Notes: a model not told the origin generated them from the letters alone. A stretch of 64,000 nucleotides of DNA from Dipteris shenzhenensis (GCA_047967505.1 CM106538.1); one strand, 5' to 3'; shown: positions 35,696-47,675, counted from the stretch's first letter. Numbers and translations: made by a program.

Positions 35696-35865
35696 TGAGA
35701 GTGCTCTCAACGAAAGCAAGAACGGAAGAAGGAGAGAGAGAGACAGAGAGCCACACAAGTTTGGTGGGTACAGAACCACCCTAATCTTCTTTTTCACTCA
35801 TTTATATATGTGTTTGAGTATTGTACATAACCGGGGTTAAGGCACAGTGACCTTTAACCCCCACA
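35696..35865 (-). repeat. 3' LTR of the nested copia element (170 bp)
   Basis: In minus orientation it starts TGTGGGGG and ends CACTCTCA. It differs from the 5' LTR at 41,635-41,804 at about five positions of 170 (about 3%), all transitions by eye. The minus-strand polypurine tract (AAGTGGGAGGT) adjoins it at 35,866-35,876. Confidence 0.92.
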
Positions 35866-35918
35866 ACCTCCCACTTAAAGGACAATGTGCCTTTAAGGGA
35901 GAATAACTAGTGAGCATA

Positions 35919-37560
35919 CTATCCAATGCCCATCAATACACGACAATACTCAAACCGCTGACTAGGTAGACTCTTCGTCAGCATATCTGCAGGGTTTTCA
36001 TCAGTATGAACCTTGACAAGCTCTATGCGCTTGTCCTCAAGTACCTCCCTGATGAAATGGTACCTGACCTCAATGTGTTTGGTCTTTGCATGAAAGACCA
36101 GATTCCGTGCTAGCTAAATAGCACTCATGGAATCACTATGCAATGTTGGTACACCTGTATGAATCCCCAAATCTCCCACTAGCTGATCAAGCCATATAGC
36201 CTCCTTGCAACCCTCTGTGGCTGCAACATACTCAGCCTCTGTGGTAGACAAAGCCACGCAATGCCGTGCATGAGACATCCACGACACTGCACCACCTGCA
36301 AAGGTGAACACATAACCAGAAGTGGATCTCCTACTATCCACATGCCCTGCATAGTCTGAATCTGTGTACCCAAGTACATGCATGTCTCCTTTACCAAAGC
36401 AAATGCACATCTCCTTGGTACCCTTCATGTACCTCATGATGCACTTAACTGCCTCCCAATGCCTCTTTCCTGGATTAGCCATATACCGGCTAACAACTCC
36501 CACTGCAAATGGAATGTCTGGTCTAGTAGTTATCATAGCATACATAAGACTCCCAACTGCTGATGCATAAGGAACCTTAGCCATCATGGCCCTTTCCTCA
36601 TCTGATTTGGGACTATCTGTATGACTCAGTTTCACATATGGAGGCAATGGGAGTACTCACTACCTTCCCCCCCTCCATATTGAAATGCTGCAATATACTT
36701 TTGTAACATACTCTTTTTGTGAAAGCCAAAGGAGTTTCCTACTCCGATCACGCGTGATGCGCATACCAAGAATATGACCTGCAAGTCCCAAATCCTTCAT
36801 ATCAAAGGCCTCATGCAACTTGGCCTTTAATGCATCTAGCTCATAAGTATTTTTACTAGCCAATAGCATATCATCCACATATAGTGCCAGGATTATCAGG
36901 CTATTATCCTTAGCCCTTTTAGTGTAGAGGCAGTGATCAATTTCACTCCTTCTAAAACCCTGGGACCGAATGAAAGCATCAAACTTCTGATACCATTCTC
37001 TAGGTGCTTGCTCAAGACCATAGAGACTCTTCTTCAGCTTGCAAACTAAATGCTCTTTGCCCTTTTCTTCAAAGCCTTCCAGCTGCACCATGTAAATTTC
37101 CTCATGCAAATCCCCATGCAAGAAAGCTGTCTTGACATCCATCTGCATAAGCTCCATATCCTTGCTACCACTAGTCCAAGCATGCATCTAAGTGTGGTCA
37201 TCTTCACAACTGGAGAGAATATCTCATCAAAGTCCACACCCTTCTCTTGCTTGAACCCCTTAGCAACCAAACGGGCCTTGTACCTAGGCACATCATCACC
37301 TGCGACCTTCATTTTGTAGACCCATTTACATGGCAATGCTTTCTTTCCATGTGGCAAAGAAACCAAGTCCCAAGTCTTATTCTTCATAAGTGAACACATA
37401 TAGTAGGTGCTTTCCACACACACACTCACTTTTTTTTATGTGGAATCCACACACACACAAATTGGTATCAAATATATTTTTTCCAAATAAAGGCACTCTT
37501 AGGGCTTCATTTGTCTTTGATTTGAAATTTGTAAGCATACAAATGTTGAGATTTTGTAAC

Positions 37561-37606
<46 letters not shown>

Positions 37607-39092
37607 TATTTTCGAAAACATTTTTCCCAACTAAAAGCATTTGAAAATTTTGTAAAAAGCAAGGCTCCCCGCAATCAGTAAGCATCACATAGTCTACCCC
37701 TGGAACAAACCTATCAGGCGGTCTAGACACTCTAGATGATCTTCTCAAGGGCATTTCAGCTTGCTGTCCCACTTGCATATCAGCCACATTTGGCTCATCA
37801 TTTCCACCAATAGATGGTCCATCATCTACCCTTGATTGTATACCTGTGGGAGTACTTGGTGGCACCATTTCTTGCACATTTGGTGCATGGACAGCTTGCT
37901 GTCTATCAACATATGTAGGTGGATTCACATCTTGGAAAGTGATTCTCCTCATTTCCACATCCCTCATGGGTGCCTTATGCATCTTCTTCTCATTGAAGAC
38001 CACATCATGGCTGCGTATGATCTTCTTTGCTTTTGGATCCCAGAGACGATAACCCATCTCTCCACTTTCACCATAACCCAGAAAGATGCATTTCCTAGAC
38101 TTAGGATCTAGCTTCTTTCGAAGCTCTTTTGGCACATGTGCATATGCCTCACACCCAAATATACGCAAATGAGAGTAAGAGGGCTTCTTGCCACTCCATG
38201 CCTCTTCAGGAATACCACCATCCAAACTCTTACTAGGTGATCTATTGATCACATGCACTGCAGTCTTCATTGCCTCAGCCCAAAAACCACCAGAAAGACT
38301 TGCATTGGAAAGCATGCATTGCAACCTTTCTTGAATGGTATGGTTCATCTTTTCTGCAACTGGATTTTGCTCTGGAGTACGAGGGGATGTAAGCTCCCTC
38401 TTAATCCCACGACTATCACAGAAATGCTGAAAGTCATGAGAGAGATACTCTCCACCATTGTCAGTCCGTAGGCATTTAAGCATTCTACCTGACTGATTCT
38501 CAACCAAGGCCAGCCATTTCTGAAATACCTGGAACACATCACTCTTCCGAGCTATAGCATAAGCCCACACTTTCCTAGTTGCATCATCAATGAATGTCAC
38601 ATAGTATTCAGCCCCGCCTAATGACCATGTAGGCATGGGACCACATACGTCTGAATGCACCAAATCAAGCATTTCAAACTCTTTCTTTCCCCTTCTTTTA
38701 TGGGCTGATTTAGTCTGCTTCCCATAGAGACAATGCTCACAAAATTCAAAATCAGAGAAACTCAAATGTGGTACATAACCCAAACGGCATAAGAGTTTCA
38801 TTCCATTCTGGCTCATGTGCCCCAACCTGCAATGCCACAAAGAAGTGCTTGGCTGCTCGGTTATTGCAACAACATGATCAAATACCCCTGATACATGTAA
38901 GGGATACAAAGTCCCACACTTGGCACCCTTGGCCAAAAGCATAGAGCCCTTCTGAATTTTCCAACTCTGAAAGCCAAAAGTGGTGTAAAAACCAGCATCA
39001 TCTAGCTGACCCACTGAAATAAGACTCTTGGTCAGCTTAGGCACATGTCTCACATGTTTCAAAACAAATGCAGACCCATTTCCAAAAGAAAA
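35919..39092 (-). pseudogene. Copia pol (protease end, integrase, RT, RNase H) with lesions
   Basis: The polyprotein continues the gag frame past a TAG at 39,093-39,095. The integrase region (39,060 to about 37,660) has a zinc-binding H-C pattern (HCRLGHMSQNGMKLL...CEHCLYGKQ) and the DDE core, with VHSDVCGP, RTDNGGEYLS and SPRTPEQNPVAEK. RT (37,430-36,700) has MDVKTAFLHGDL and the intact LALYVDDMLLAS box. RNase H (36,647 to about 35,919) has YTDSDYAGHVDSRRSTSGYV and ALSTTEAEYVA, and the tail ends ADMLTKSLPSQRFEYCR. Lesions are a roughly 240-bp inserted (AG)n-bearing segment (37,400-37,665), frame changes near 37,180 and 36,690, and a TAG at 36,114-36,116 in SAI-stop-LARNL, where the family has Gln. 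Confidence 0.88.
37400..37665 (-). repeat. Microsatellite-bearing insertion inside copia pol
   Basis: Between the integrase tail (MLTDCGEP) and the start of RT (KNKTWDLVSLP) lies about 240 bp that does not belong to copia. It has an (AG)n tract (37,564-37,601, plus strand) flanked by two similar A/T-rich halves (TTTTTTCCAAATAAAGGCA and TTTTTCCCAACTAAAAGCA). Confidence 0.6.
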
Positions 39093-40181
39093 CTATATGT
39101 CACCTGCTCCCACTATGTCACATGCATAGTCATTTCCAAGATGCACACAACCTGTCTTTCCACTATCATAAGTGGAGAACCATTCCCTATGGGGAGTAAC
39201 ATGGAATGAAGCACCAGAATCCAAAATCCAATCCTGGGAATATGCATCATCTGAGGTGGTAAGCAACTCTGCAGATAAACTAGACATGAAAAGAACGTCA
39301 TTGTCACTATCCTGTGTGACTGCATTGATCTCCTCGATCTTCACTTTTCCTTTGTCCTCCCTTGGACTCTCTTCCTTTTGATTTGCACCCCAATTTGCAT
39401 TCTTTTTCTTATCCTTTTGCTCTCTTTTCAGCTTGTAGCAATCCTTTTTCATATGGCCCTTCTTGCCACAATGGTAACACTCAATGTTCCGTGCCCTGGA
39501 TTTGCTACGAGATTTCCCTCTTTCTTGGGACTTCCCCCTGAACTGTGATCTGCCCCTTTGCAAATTTAAGGCTGCATCCTGCTTGTTGCCATCCATAGAC
39601 TTCCGTCTAATCTCCTCGGCCAACAAGCTACCCACAACATCATCAAATTTCAGTACTCCACCAGGTGCAGAGTTACTGATAGCTGTACGGAAGGTATCCC
39701 ATGAGGATGGCAATGAACATAAGAGAAATATTGCCTTAGTCTCCTCATCAAAATTCATTTTCTGAGCCTGAAGCTGGCTGAAAATAATATTGAATTCATT
39801 CATGTGAGAAGCAATGGAGACCCCTTCCTTCATCTGCAACTCAAACAACCTCTTCATGAGGTAAACTTTATTAGAGGCAGTTTCCTTCTCATAAGTGGCA
39901 CACAGTTTCTTCCACAAATCTTCCGTAGTCTGCTCATTTACTACTGTGAAATAAACTGACTCTGCAAGATGAAGTCTAATAGTAGACTTTGCTAATGCAT
40001 CCAACTCATTCCAATCATCCTCAGACATATTTGCAGGCTTAGCTTCAATCCCTGCCAAGGGTTTAATCTGCTTCTTTTGAATAAGCACATCCCTTATTTG
40101 TTCTTTCCACAAAGAAAAGTTTGTCCCATCAAACTTTCTAATGCTGAAAAACTCCTTTTCAGACATGGAAGAGGATGCCAT
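39093..40181 (-). pseudogene. Copia gag and protease-start frame of the nested element
   Basis: The start is the ATG at 40,181 (MASSSMSEKEFF...). The UBN2-type capsid region FDGTNFSLWKEQIRDVLIQK is near residues 15-35, followed by LWKKLCATYEKETASNK. The zinc knuckle CYHCGKKGHMKKDC is complete (about 39,480-39,440). The protease box WILDSGASFHVT lies near 39,225. The frame is clean to the TAG at 39,093-39,095, after which pol continues in the same frame, so a single C-to-T change (CAG to TAG) could account for the break. In the cell, Gag would assemble particles around element RNA. Confidence 0.9.
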
Positions 40182-41620
40182 GATGCAAATGAAACAAAAT
40201 CCCAAATGCTAGTCCCTGCAAGAGAGAATCACACCAAATACTAGGTGCACCCAAATGTGTATGCCACAATAGACTGAAATATCACAAAAAACTCAAAGCT
40301 CAAAGCATCAAAAGATGCATCTGACTCATGTGCATATACTATGCATCCATATGAGCAAATCTGGCCCAAAAGAAAATGCCAATAAGTGCCAAATGACTCA
40401 AGCATAAACACAGTCCACTGGCATATGCATCAATTATATCTCATCCAAGAGAGCATAGCACTATCAGTGCATCACCTGCAATGTGTCAAAGCTGTCCCTC
40501 AGCTTAAAATAGCATCCATGTGCAAAGCGTCCATAAAAAATAGCATCCCACAAGGCAATTTCTCGGCAATTTGGGCCTATCAGCGCATCCAACAAGGACC
40601 GCAATGCATCCAAATGGCCTATAAATAATCCATTGCAACCCAATGCATACCACGAATGAGCGCACACTGCTCAAACTCTGCAACCAGAGTGATCTGCATA
40701 ACATATGCTCAAGAAATCATAGTCCCACGGTAATGAGCGCTACTGAAAATAGAACCTGAGATGCTTCAAAACATGGGCGCCATTGCATAATCGGACTCAG
40801 CAAGAAAATCTGCAAATATCTCTCTTCTGCCAGAACTCCAAAATCCCAATGGATGAGTGAGAAATGGGAGTCAACACTTATCCACTGCCATGTGGCATAA
40901 ATCTAAGGTTTCAAAACCTTAGTATGAAAAATGCATAACAGAGAGACGAAATCGAATACACAGAGATTTATAACTCTGAAAATCCTCCACCGAATCACGC
41001 AAGAATTGATAGGTAGGGGTTTTTGGGCGTCCGGAACGCAATGGGATAGACGGTATTGGAAACCGTGGTCTCAATCACTGGGTCCAACACACGGACTGAA
41101 AAACGTTTTTTGAAACAGAGCTGTTTGTAAACTCCACCGGAGTGCGAATGATGAGCAACATAGAAGTTTTAGGACCTCCTGAGTCCACCGGAACTGACAA
41201 ATCTGTAGATGGTTGCTCCAAACTTGAGTTCCAACACCCGGGCAAAAAACGCAGGAACTGACACAGTGACTCAGAAATCCAATGAAATGATCCCAGATTT
41301 AGGAATGAAGGTGTTTCCAGGCTCCTGAAGTAATGTGGACACCAAAAGCAAGCAATAGTTGCCTCTACAAGTCAATACGGAGTCTCTGTCATCGAACGGA
41401 ACAAGAAAAAGCTCAAAAAACGACTTTTTCTTTGAAACCACTTAACAGGCTCTCAAAACCACTTCGCAAAGCCAAAGTGACTTTTCCAAATGTTCCTCAA
41501 AGGTCTCTGCACACTCGGATGCAAGTAAAGTCACCCACAAAGCTTCCCACAGAGCTTCTTCTTCCTCCCACAGAGCTGCTGATCTTCAAGCATTCACGCA
41601 CGCTCAGCTAGATCACTCGG
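40182..41620 (-). other. Long 5' leader of the nested copia element
   Basis: About 1.44 kb of non-coding sequence separates the primer site from the gag ATG, long for a copia element. It is conserved with the leader of the second copy at 62,960-64,000 (for example TCACTTTGG, GAGACTCCGT and the GCATTGC-rich stretches). Short frames here are not genes. Confidence 0.75.
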
Positions 41621-41632
41621 GCTCTGATACCA
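41621..41632 (-). other. Primer-binding site, initiator-Met tRNA type
   Basis: On the minus strand it reads TGGTATCAGAGC, two bases inside the 5' LTR, which is the canonical copia primer-binding site. Confidence 0.92.
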
Positions 41633-41634
41633 GT

Positions 41635-41804
41635 TGAGAGTGCTCTCAACGGAAGCAAGAACGGAAGAAGGAGAAAGAGAGACAGAGAGTCACACAAGTT
41701 TGGTGGGTGCAGAACCACCCTAATCTTCTTTTTCATTCATTTATATATGTGTTTGAGTATTGTACATAACCGGGGTTAAGGCACAGTGACCTTTAACCCC
41801 CACA
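41635..41804 (-). repeat. 5' LTR of the nested copia element (170 bp)
   Basis: TGTGGGGG...CACTCTCA in minus orientation, near-identical to 35,696-35,865. The LTR contains the GGTTATGTACAATACT and TATATAAATGA blocks that probably include promoter or polyadenylation signals. It is homologous to 62,776-62,945 in the plus orientation. Confidence 0.92.
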
Positions 41805-43200
41805 ATAGACACCTAAAGGCCATGAAAGAGCTTTAATTCATAGGATCCATATTTTAGAGAGACCATGAGAAATATCTAGCAGGGACAATTATCCAATCAA
41901 TATACACTAAAGGATGGTTTCGTTATATAGAATGATCAAGACATGAGAGCTAAAGTTTTGGAAGCATGCCCCTCCTTAAGCAAGTCATCGGGGCATTTCA
42001 TCTACTACACAAGCCATTGAAAGATATTTCTTTTGGCTAGGAATGCAGAAGGATATACACAAGTTTGTGATGGAATGTCTCACATGCCAAAAGGTGAAGT
42101 ATGATAGGCACAAGACCCCAAGACTTCTCATGCCACTGCCCCATACAATCGGGACCATGGGAGAGTATTGTGATGGACCTCATCTTTGACACTCCCAAAT
42201 CTAGGTATGGGAATGATGGGATATGCACAATAATTGGTAGGTTCAGTAAGCAGGCCCACTTCATTCTCATGAGAAAAATCATTAAGAAGGACCACATGGC
42301 TAGGTTGTTTTTAGCACAAATCTTGAAACACCATGGGATACCTAAATCGATTGTCAGTAATCAAGATCCCAAGATGACTAGTTTCTTCTAGCTAGCACTG
42401 TTTGATAACATGGGTATGAAGTTGGATTTCTCATCGTCATTTCATCCCCAGATGGATGGACAAAGTGAGAATGCCAATTCTGCAGTATTGGATCTTCTCA
42501 AATTTTATGTGTCCAAATAGAGGAATGAATGGGAAAAGTATCTCCCTCTTGTAGAATTTGCATACAATAATACTATTCACAGCTCCAAAAAAAATCCGCA
42601 TTTGATGTCATTTATGGAAAGGTGATTGTCACCTATCCTCAAAATAAAGGATGGGATACTTGCATCTGATCAATTTTTCCCAGGTGTGGAAAACAATTGC
42701 AAGATCTCAACAAAAGCAAAAGAAGGATGGAAATAAGCACAAGAGAGAAATGAATCTTCAAGAGAAGGAGGTTGAAGCCTGCTGGGCATTACTTATGTTT
42801 GAAAAAGCAAGTAATGGAAAGAAAAAGTATACCCAAAGTTGTCTCCTAGATATTATGTGCCCTTCCACATTAGTAAGCCCATAAATGAAGTCATGTATTG
42901 ACTAGAGTCACCCGAGACTTGGAAGATTCACAACGCTTTCATGTGAGTCTCCTCAAGAAGTACCAAGGACCAATGCCCACTAAACCAGTTCAAGAAGCAC
43001 CACCAAAGTTGGAAGAGATGGAGAAGATCCTCCAACCAGAATAGATTGCATATCACAAAAAAAATAAAGGACCTAGAGGCAAGCTCATTTGCGCGGATAC
43101 CTTGTTAAGTTTAAGAACTATTCGCCAAGTGGGTAGATGAGAAATTCTTTACAGAATACCCTCAGTTTTTGCAAGTGTATCAAGAAGCATTTTATTTGAG
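41805..43200 (+). pseudogene. Ty3/gypsy pol, 3' half (integrase)
   Basis: This continues the gypsy element split at 35,695. A zinc-binding segment (FVMECLTCQKVKYDRHK, near 42,060-42,110) precedes the integrase core: WESIVMDLIFDTPKS (first Asp), GIPKSIVSNQDPKMTS (second Asp), then FHPQMDGQSENANS (Glu). A KYLPLVEFAYNNTIHSS stretch follows near 42,540. The C-terminal part fades through frame changes to about 43,200. A TAG replaces a codon in the core (MTSFF-stop-LALF). Confidence 0.8.
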
Positions 43201-43813
43201 TGCAATTGATTAGTAGCTAATGGGATGTCACCATTTGGTGCTTCTCATAAGATATAAAGAGTAATCTTTATTAGAATTGACTTTGATGTAAGAATGTTTG
43301 CTTTGGTAACTAAGAATAAAATTTATTATTTTACTTTTGCTTTGCATTAGTAAAAAAGAACTATGGGAACACCCACAAGGGACTATGGCTAGTCTAAGGA
43401 CTAGGAATGCATGCGTTTTGCTAGCCTTTAATGGGTTAAAGTGTTGGTATTTGTGTAGGACTTGGAAGAGTGCTAAAAGGCTAAACAATGATGGAGAAAT
43501 TGGCAAAAGTGGGTACTACAAGGCAAAAAGCAATAGGAAAGATGGCGCCACATGGGGTTCTAGAAAGGACACAAAAGCTACGCAAAAGCATGGTAAAGCA
43601 AGAACTCTTAGTGTTGCTTTGTAGAAAAACAGGTCTGGATTTTAGCTAGGTCCACTCTATAAAAGAATGGCCTCAGAGCTCCTAGATTTTTTCAAGAGTT
43701 GTACTCAGCTTCATGCTCTTCATAGAGTTAGTTGTACAAATTTTATTTTTTGCTTTAAATACCTTCATGGGTGTCCAGTGCTTATTTCTAGGCTCTAGTG
43801 TTGTGTATTGCCT

Positions 43814-43817
<4 letters not shown>
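43201..43817. other. Gypsy 3' internal end and LTR left part
   Basis: Non-coding. It probably holds the end of the gypsy internal region and the left part of the 3' LTR, but the matching left part of the 5' LTR is missing, so no boundary can be fixed. Confidence 0.4.

Positions 43818-43884
<67 letters not shown>
43818..43884 (+). repeat. (CT)n microsatellite in the gypsy 3' LTR
   Basis: About 33 CT units. At the equivalent place in the 5' LTR (ending at 32,300) the plus strand carries (AG)n instead. Confidence 0.95.
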
Positions 43885-43888
<4 letters not shown>

Positions 43889-44175
43889 GATTTAAATTGT
43901 AGCCACCTATGGGCTAACAAGCTGCTATGATTAGGGTTTCTAGCCCACACTAGTGTTTTAGATCTGCTATGGTTTATTCCAAGAGTCCAAGACCTAGTTG
44001 CAGTTTGTACCAAGAGGCTAGACCTAGAAATTGTTTTAGAAGACCGAGTTTGCTATAAACTACTTAAGGAGGCCCTAATTGCTGTGACTTGAGCCGAGGC
44101 TGCCAAACTTGATTGTGATCAATCTACCCAGGGCTTCTAGTTGTTGTAAATTTATACTAGGGGTGTTTTTACAGT
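43885..44175 (+). repeat. 3' LTR (right part) of the gypsy element
   Basis: Homologous to 32,301-32,590 in block order, with clearly more divergence than the LTR pair of the nested copia. That agrees with the gypsy element being the older, host element. Confidence 0.7.
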
Positions 44176-44334
44176 GCCTAGAGTTTGTTCACTTTTTTTT
44201 AGAGAACCACAAGAAAGGAAGGATGTGAAGCAAAGGACATTGAGCTGTTACTCAACGAAGAACAAGCAAGAGGTACATTCTTTCTCTCAAATCTAGCATC
44301 ATCCATTCATTCCAACCACGTTTTTTCCTCCATG

Positions 44335-44525
44335 CATGCGAAAAATGAGAGGGAAATCAAGAATGGGAGAGAGGGAGGGGAGACGGGAGAGGGAAATCTA
44401 GAATGGGAAAGGAATGGAGGAGGAAAAGAAGAGTGGGGAGGAAAGAGAGAAAAGGAGAGAGAAAAGGCAAAGGAAAGGGAGAGAGGAGGAGGAGGAAGGG
44501 GAGAGAAAGAAAGGAACAAAAAATT
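44335..44525 (+). repeat. Purine-rich GA/GGA tract
   Basis: A run of GAGAGG, GGAGGAGG and AAAGGAAAGG words, with no domain content in either strand's frame. Confidence 0.8.
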
Positions 44526-44934
44526 TATCAAAGCTCACATTAGAGGAGATAGGCCTCAATTTTGAAGAGTGGGATCCCTCTCCAACTATGTCTCCAATGC
44601 TTGAAATGTGTAGGAGGTGTGTGGGAATTTTAAAGGGCAGAGAATTTGAGATCTTGAAAGTTTGAAAGGAGAAATGCGAGCAACACATCAGCTTTTCCCA
44701 CAAGGACATTGCTAGCTCCATCGGTATTTAGGGCGATACTCTTTTGGATACAAAAATAGTAATCCTATAAAAAATTGACTAATTTTTAATTAAATTTTGA
44801 AGAAATATACTTGTTGATCATTTCCATGTGTTGACATAGCTACAAAATTGATGACATGTATTGGGTTATGGAATTTGGCACATAAGAAGTATGAAATGGT
44901 TCTCTTTGAAAAGTTTAATCTTGTCATTTGAATG
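44526..44934. other. Non-coding spacer
   Basis: AT-rich sequence before the satellite block. No gene or repeat boundary was recognised. Confidence 0.4.
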
Positions 44935-45930
44935 ATGCATGTGGGTCCACCAATGTTTATACTACATGGGGAAGTTGGGCATTGGTGCTCAGAATGCAAC
45001 TAGAATTGGTGGACCTTTGAATCGCAATGGGACAAAGATTCATGCTAGGTTACATTGCATTTGGAGTAGCATCAGGCCTTGTTTTAGGGTGCACATGCAT
45101 TTCTTTACACACACCTTGCTGATAAATTTTCCATGGGGTAAGGCCAGATGTAGGGCTCCATATCTTGTAATGGGGCCTTGGTGTGACTCTAGTCACTATG
45201 GACCTAACCACTATGCCAAAATGTCTAGACATCTCTACTTTTATTACGTCCCAAGAGGCATGCACCTGGACACATGTGGGTCCACCAACATTGGTATTCC
45301 ATAGAGAAGTTGAGCATTGGTGGTCAGAATGGTACCAAAATTTGTGGGCCTTTAAATCATAATTGGAAATAGATTCATGCTAGGTTTCCTTACGCATATG
45401 CTTTTCTTTATTGAACACTTTCCATATGGATTTTCAATAGGGTAAGGCCAAATGCAGAGCTTCGTGTCTTGTAATGGGACAATATTTGGTGTTTCTCTAG
45501 GTCACTATTGTCCCAAGAACCATGCCAATTCTTTTCCCATAAAAAGGTTAGCACATGCACCTTTTTAGACAAATTGCAGTGGCATACACTTGGATACGTG
45601 TGGGTCCATGATGTTAGTTTTGCATGGGAATGTTGGGCGTCCCAAATGGGACCAAGGTTAGTAGGTCTCTAAATCATGATATTACAAAGATTCATGCTAG
45701 GCTTTATGGCATTTGATAAGGTGCATAGACTTGTTTTACCACACCCTAAGCTAATTAGATTTCAATATGGTAAGGTCAAATATAGGGCTCCATGTCTTGT
45801 AATGGGAAAAGATTTGATTTTCATATAGGCCACAATGAGCCCAAGCCTTGTTCCAAATCTTGTCCCATAAAAGATCCACACATGCACTTTTCTTAGAAAA
45901 TTCCTATTGGCATGCATTCAGACACGTTTG
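44935..45930. repeat. Tandem satellite, three units of ~330 bp
   Basis: Units starting with GTGGGTCCA at 44,941, 45,276 and 45,600 share, in order, AGATTCATGCTAGG, GGTAAGGCCA-AT-AGGGCT, TCTTGTAATGGG and a CCCATAAAA/GCAC end. Spacing is 335 and 324 bp. Divergence between units is high, indicating an old array. A lone inverted relative lies at 15,520-15,790. Confidence 0.75.
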
Positions 45931-45939
45931 GGTAAGAAA

Positions 45940-46460
45940 CAAGGAAATATGCATGCCCAACCATGGAAATGATATCTGATGGATATGATACTTTGTACAG
46001 GCCTTGATGCAAATAAGATTAAGGTCTATGCAAAGTATCTTACCCATCGAAGAAACACACATAGGCTATTAGCAAACCAATGCATATTCTTGACACTCAT
46101 GCTTGATGGGTGGGTACGAGACAAGGAAATATGCATCCCCAACCATGCAAATGTTATCCGATGGATATGATATTTTTCACAAGCTTTACTGTGAGTAAGA
46201 TTATGTCTTTTGCAAAGTATCATACCCATCAAATACAAACACATAGACTAGAAGCACACTAATGCATAGTTTTTTATACTCATGGATGATAAGTAGTAAG
46301 AAACAAGGGAACATGCATCCCCAAACATGCAAATGTATCCGATGGGTATGACACTTTACACAAGCCTTTATGCGATTAAGATTAAGACCTGTGCAAAGTA
46401 TCATATCCATTGGAGACACACACATTTTTAGCCCGATTTCCTTATGGTAACCTAAATGTA
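45940..46460. repeat. Tandem repeat, three units of 182 bp
   Basis: ATGCATGCCCAACCATG/ATGCATCCCCAACCATGC-type starts lie at 45,949, 46,131 and 46,313, exactly 182 bp apart. Each is followed by AAATG-TATCCGATGG-TATGA, AAGCCTT/AAGCTTT and GCAAAGTATCATACCCAT. The array follows the ~330-bp satellite directly. Confidence 0.85.
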
Positions 46461-46639
46461 TCAAGAGCGCTCATTTAAAATAGATGCAGGTCAAAAGGAG
46501 ACAAGAAAAATGAATAATAATAGAGGGAATAATAGAGGGCTTTAGAAAGAACACTCCTCATTTCAACACAAACTATCTTTACTCTCTGCCATCTCAGGTT
46601 CTACGATTGAACTCCTAGCATCCCTATGATCTTCTTTAG

Positions 46640-47675
46640 GTGCATCCCATTCTCTTCAATACCATGCTTGGCTATGAAGCATGTGTCCATGTCTCTCTAC
46701 TATTGGATGCCTTTGTGCAAGGAGAATTGGTAAGGGATGGTGGTCCAAATTCTATTTGGATAGAACAAAGTCCTAGTCTTAGAGCACTATTACTAACAAC
46801 AAGTCACACAAGAAGAACCCACTATTGCTAATCATACACTTGGCAAATGAAGTGGCATATGCAAGAGCTTTACTTAGCTGGTGGATGTTTTTCTTGAACC
46901 CATTAATGAAGGTGTTGAAAGGGTATGTAAGGCACAAAGCTAGAATAGAGAGTAGAGTGGTAGAAGGATGGTTGGTGCAAGAGTTAATGTTTTACATTAT
47001 GGAGTTCCTTATACAAATCAATCTAGGCATAATAGTGATGGTCCACAAGTTATTGGAGAGATCAGACAAGGGAAGGGAAAGAAAACCAACATGAGTTTTT
47101 GCTTGCAACTCAAGTGAACACCTTTTGTCTTTACAAATGTGAAAAAATGGATCAACCAATAAGAACAAGAAAGAGCTAAAGAGAAGAGAATAGAAAAGCA
47201 TGGCAAAGGACCAATAGAGGTAAGCCTTGTCCTCTAGAGTTATTGGGGTAAGGCTTGCTAAATGCACCATTAATTGGCTAGAAGATGCTCTCAAAGATGC
47301 CACTCAAAGAGGGGAGATTGTGTCAGATTGGGAGAAGGAATTTGCATGGGGTTGTGATCTACAAGCGTATAATCATATTGCTTTTATTTACATTCCTTTA
47401 TACGCTTTATGTATATGCTAAAGAAAATTCCATCACCTCTGTAGCACCAATGCAATGTGGGTTGTATGGTAGTCACTACTGAGTAGAGAAACTCAATGTA
47501 AAGTGTAATAAATTTGATCAAGGAGTCATGGCCAACTTCTTGCAAGACAATAGAGCTAGTGCAAGGGATACAAATCACATTACATGTGAAATGGATTATG
47601 TTGGAACCATACAAGAGATTTTGCAAGTGAATTTCAAAGCATTTATATTTGATGATCGACTGGATGGGCATTAAT
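46640..47675 (+). pseudogene. En/Spm (CACTA) transposon remnant with DUF4218- and DUF4216-like segments
   Basis: At 46,825-47,090 the translation reads IIHLANEVAYARALLSWWMF..., then LKGYVRHKARIESRVVEGWLVQE. It follows the DUF4218 pattern of plant CACTA proteins (IHL-E...RWMYPxER-LxxLKxxVRNKARPEGSIAEGYLxEE). Further on (about 47,460-47,670) CGLYGSHY, then TCEMDYVGTIQEILQVNFKAFIFDDR, resembles DUF4216 (xxYYGxLxxIxELxY...xxLFkCDWxD). Stops and frame changes break it. The TNP2 catalytic part that normally precedes DUF4218 is not visible, and CACTA termini were not identified. Confidence 0.6.
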
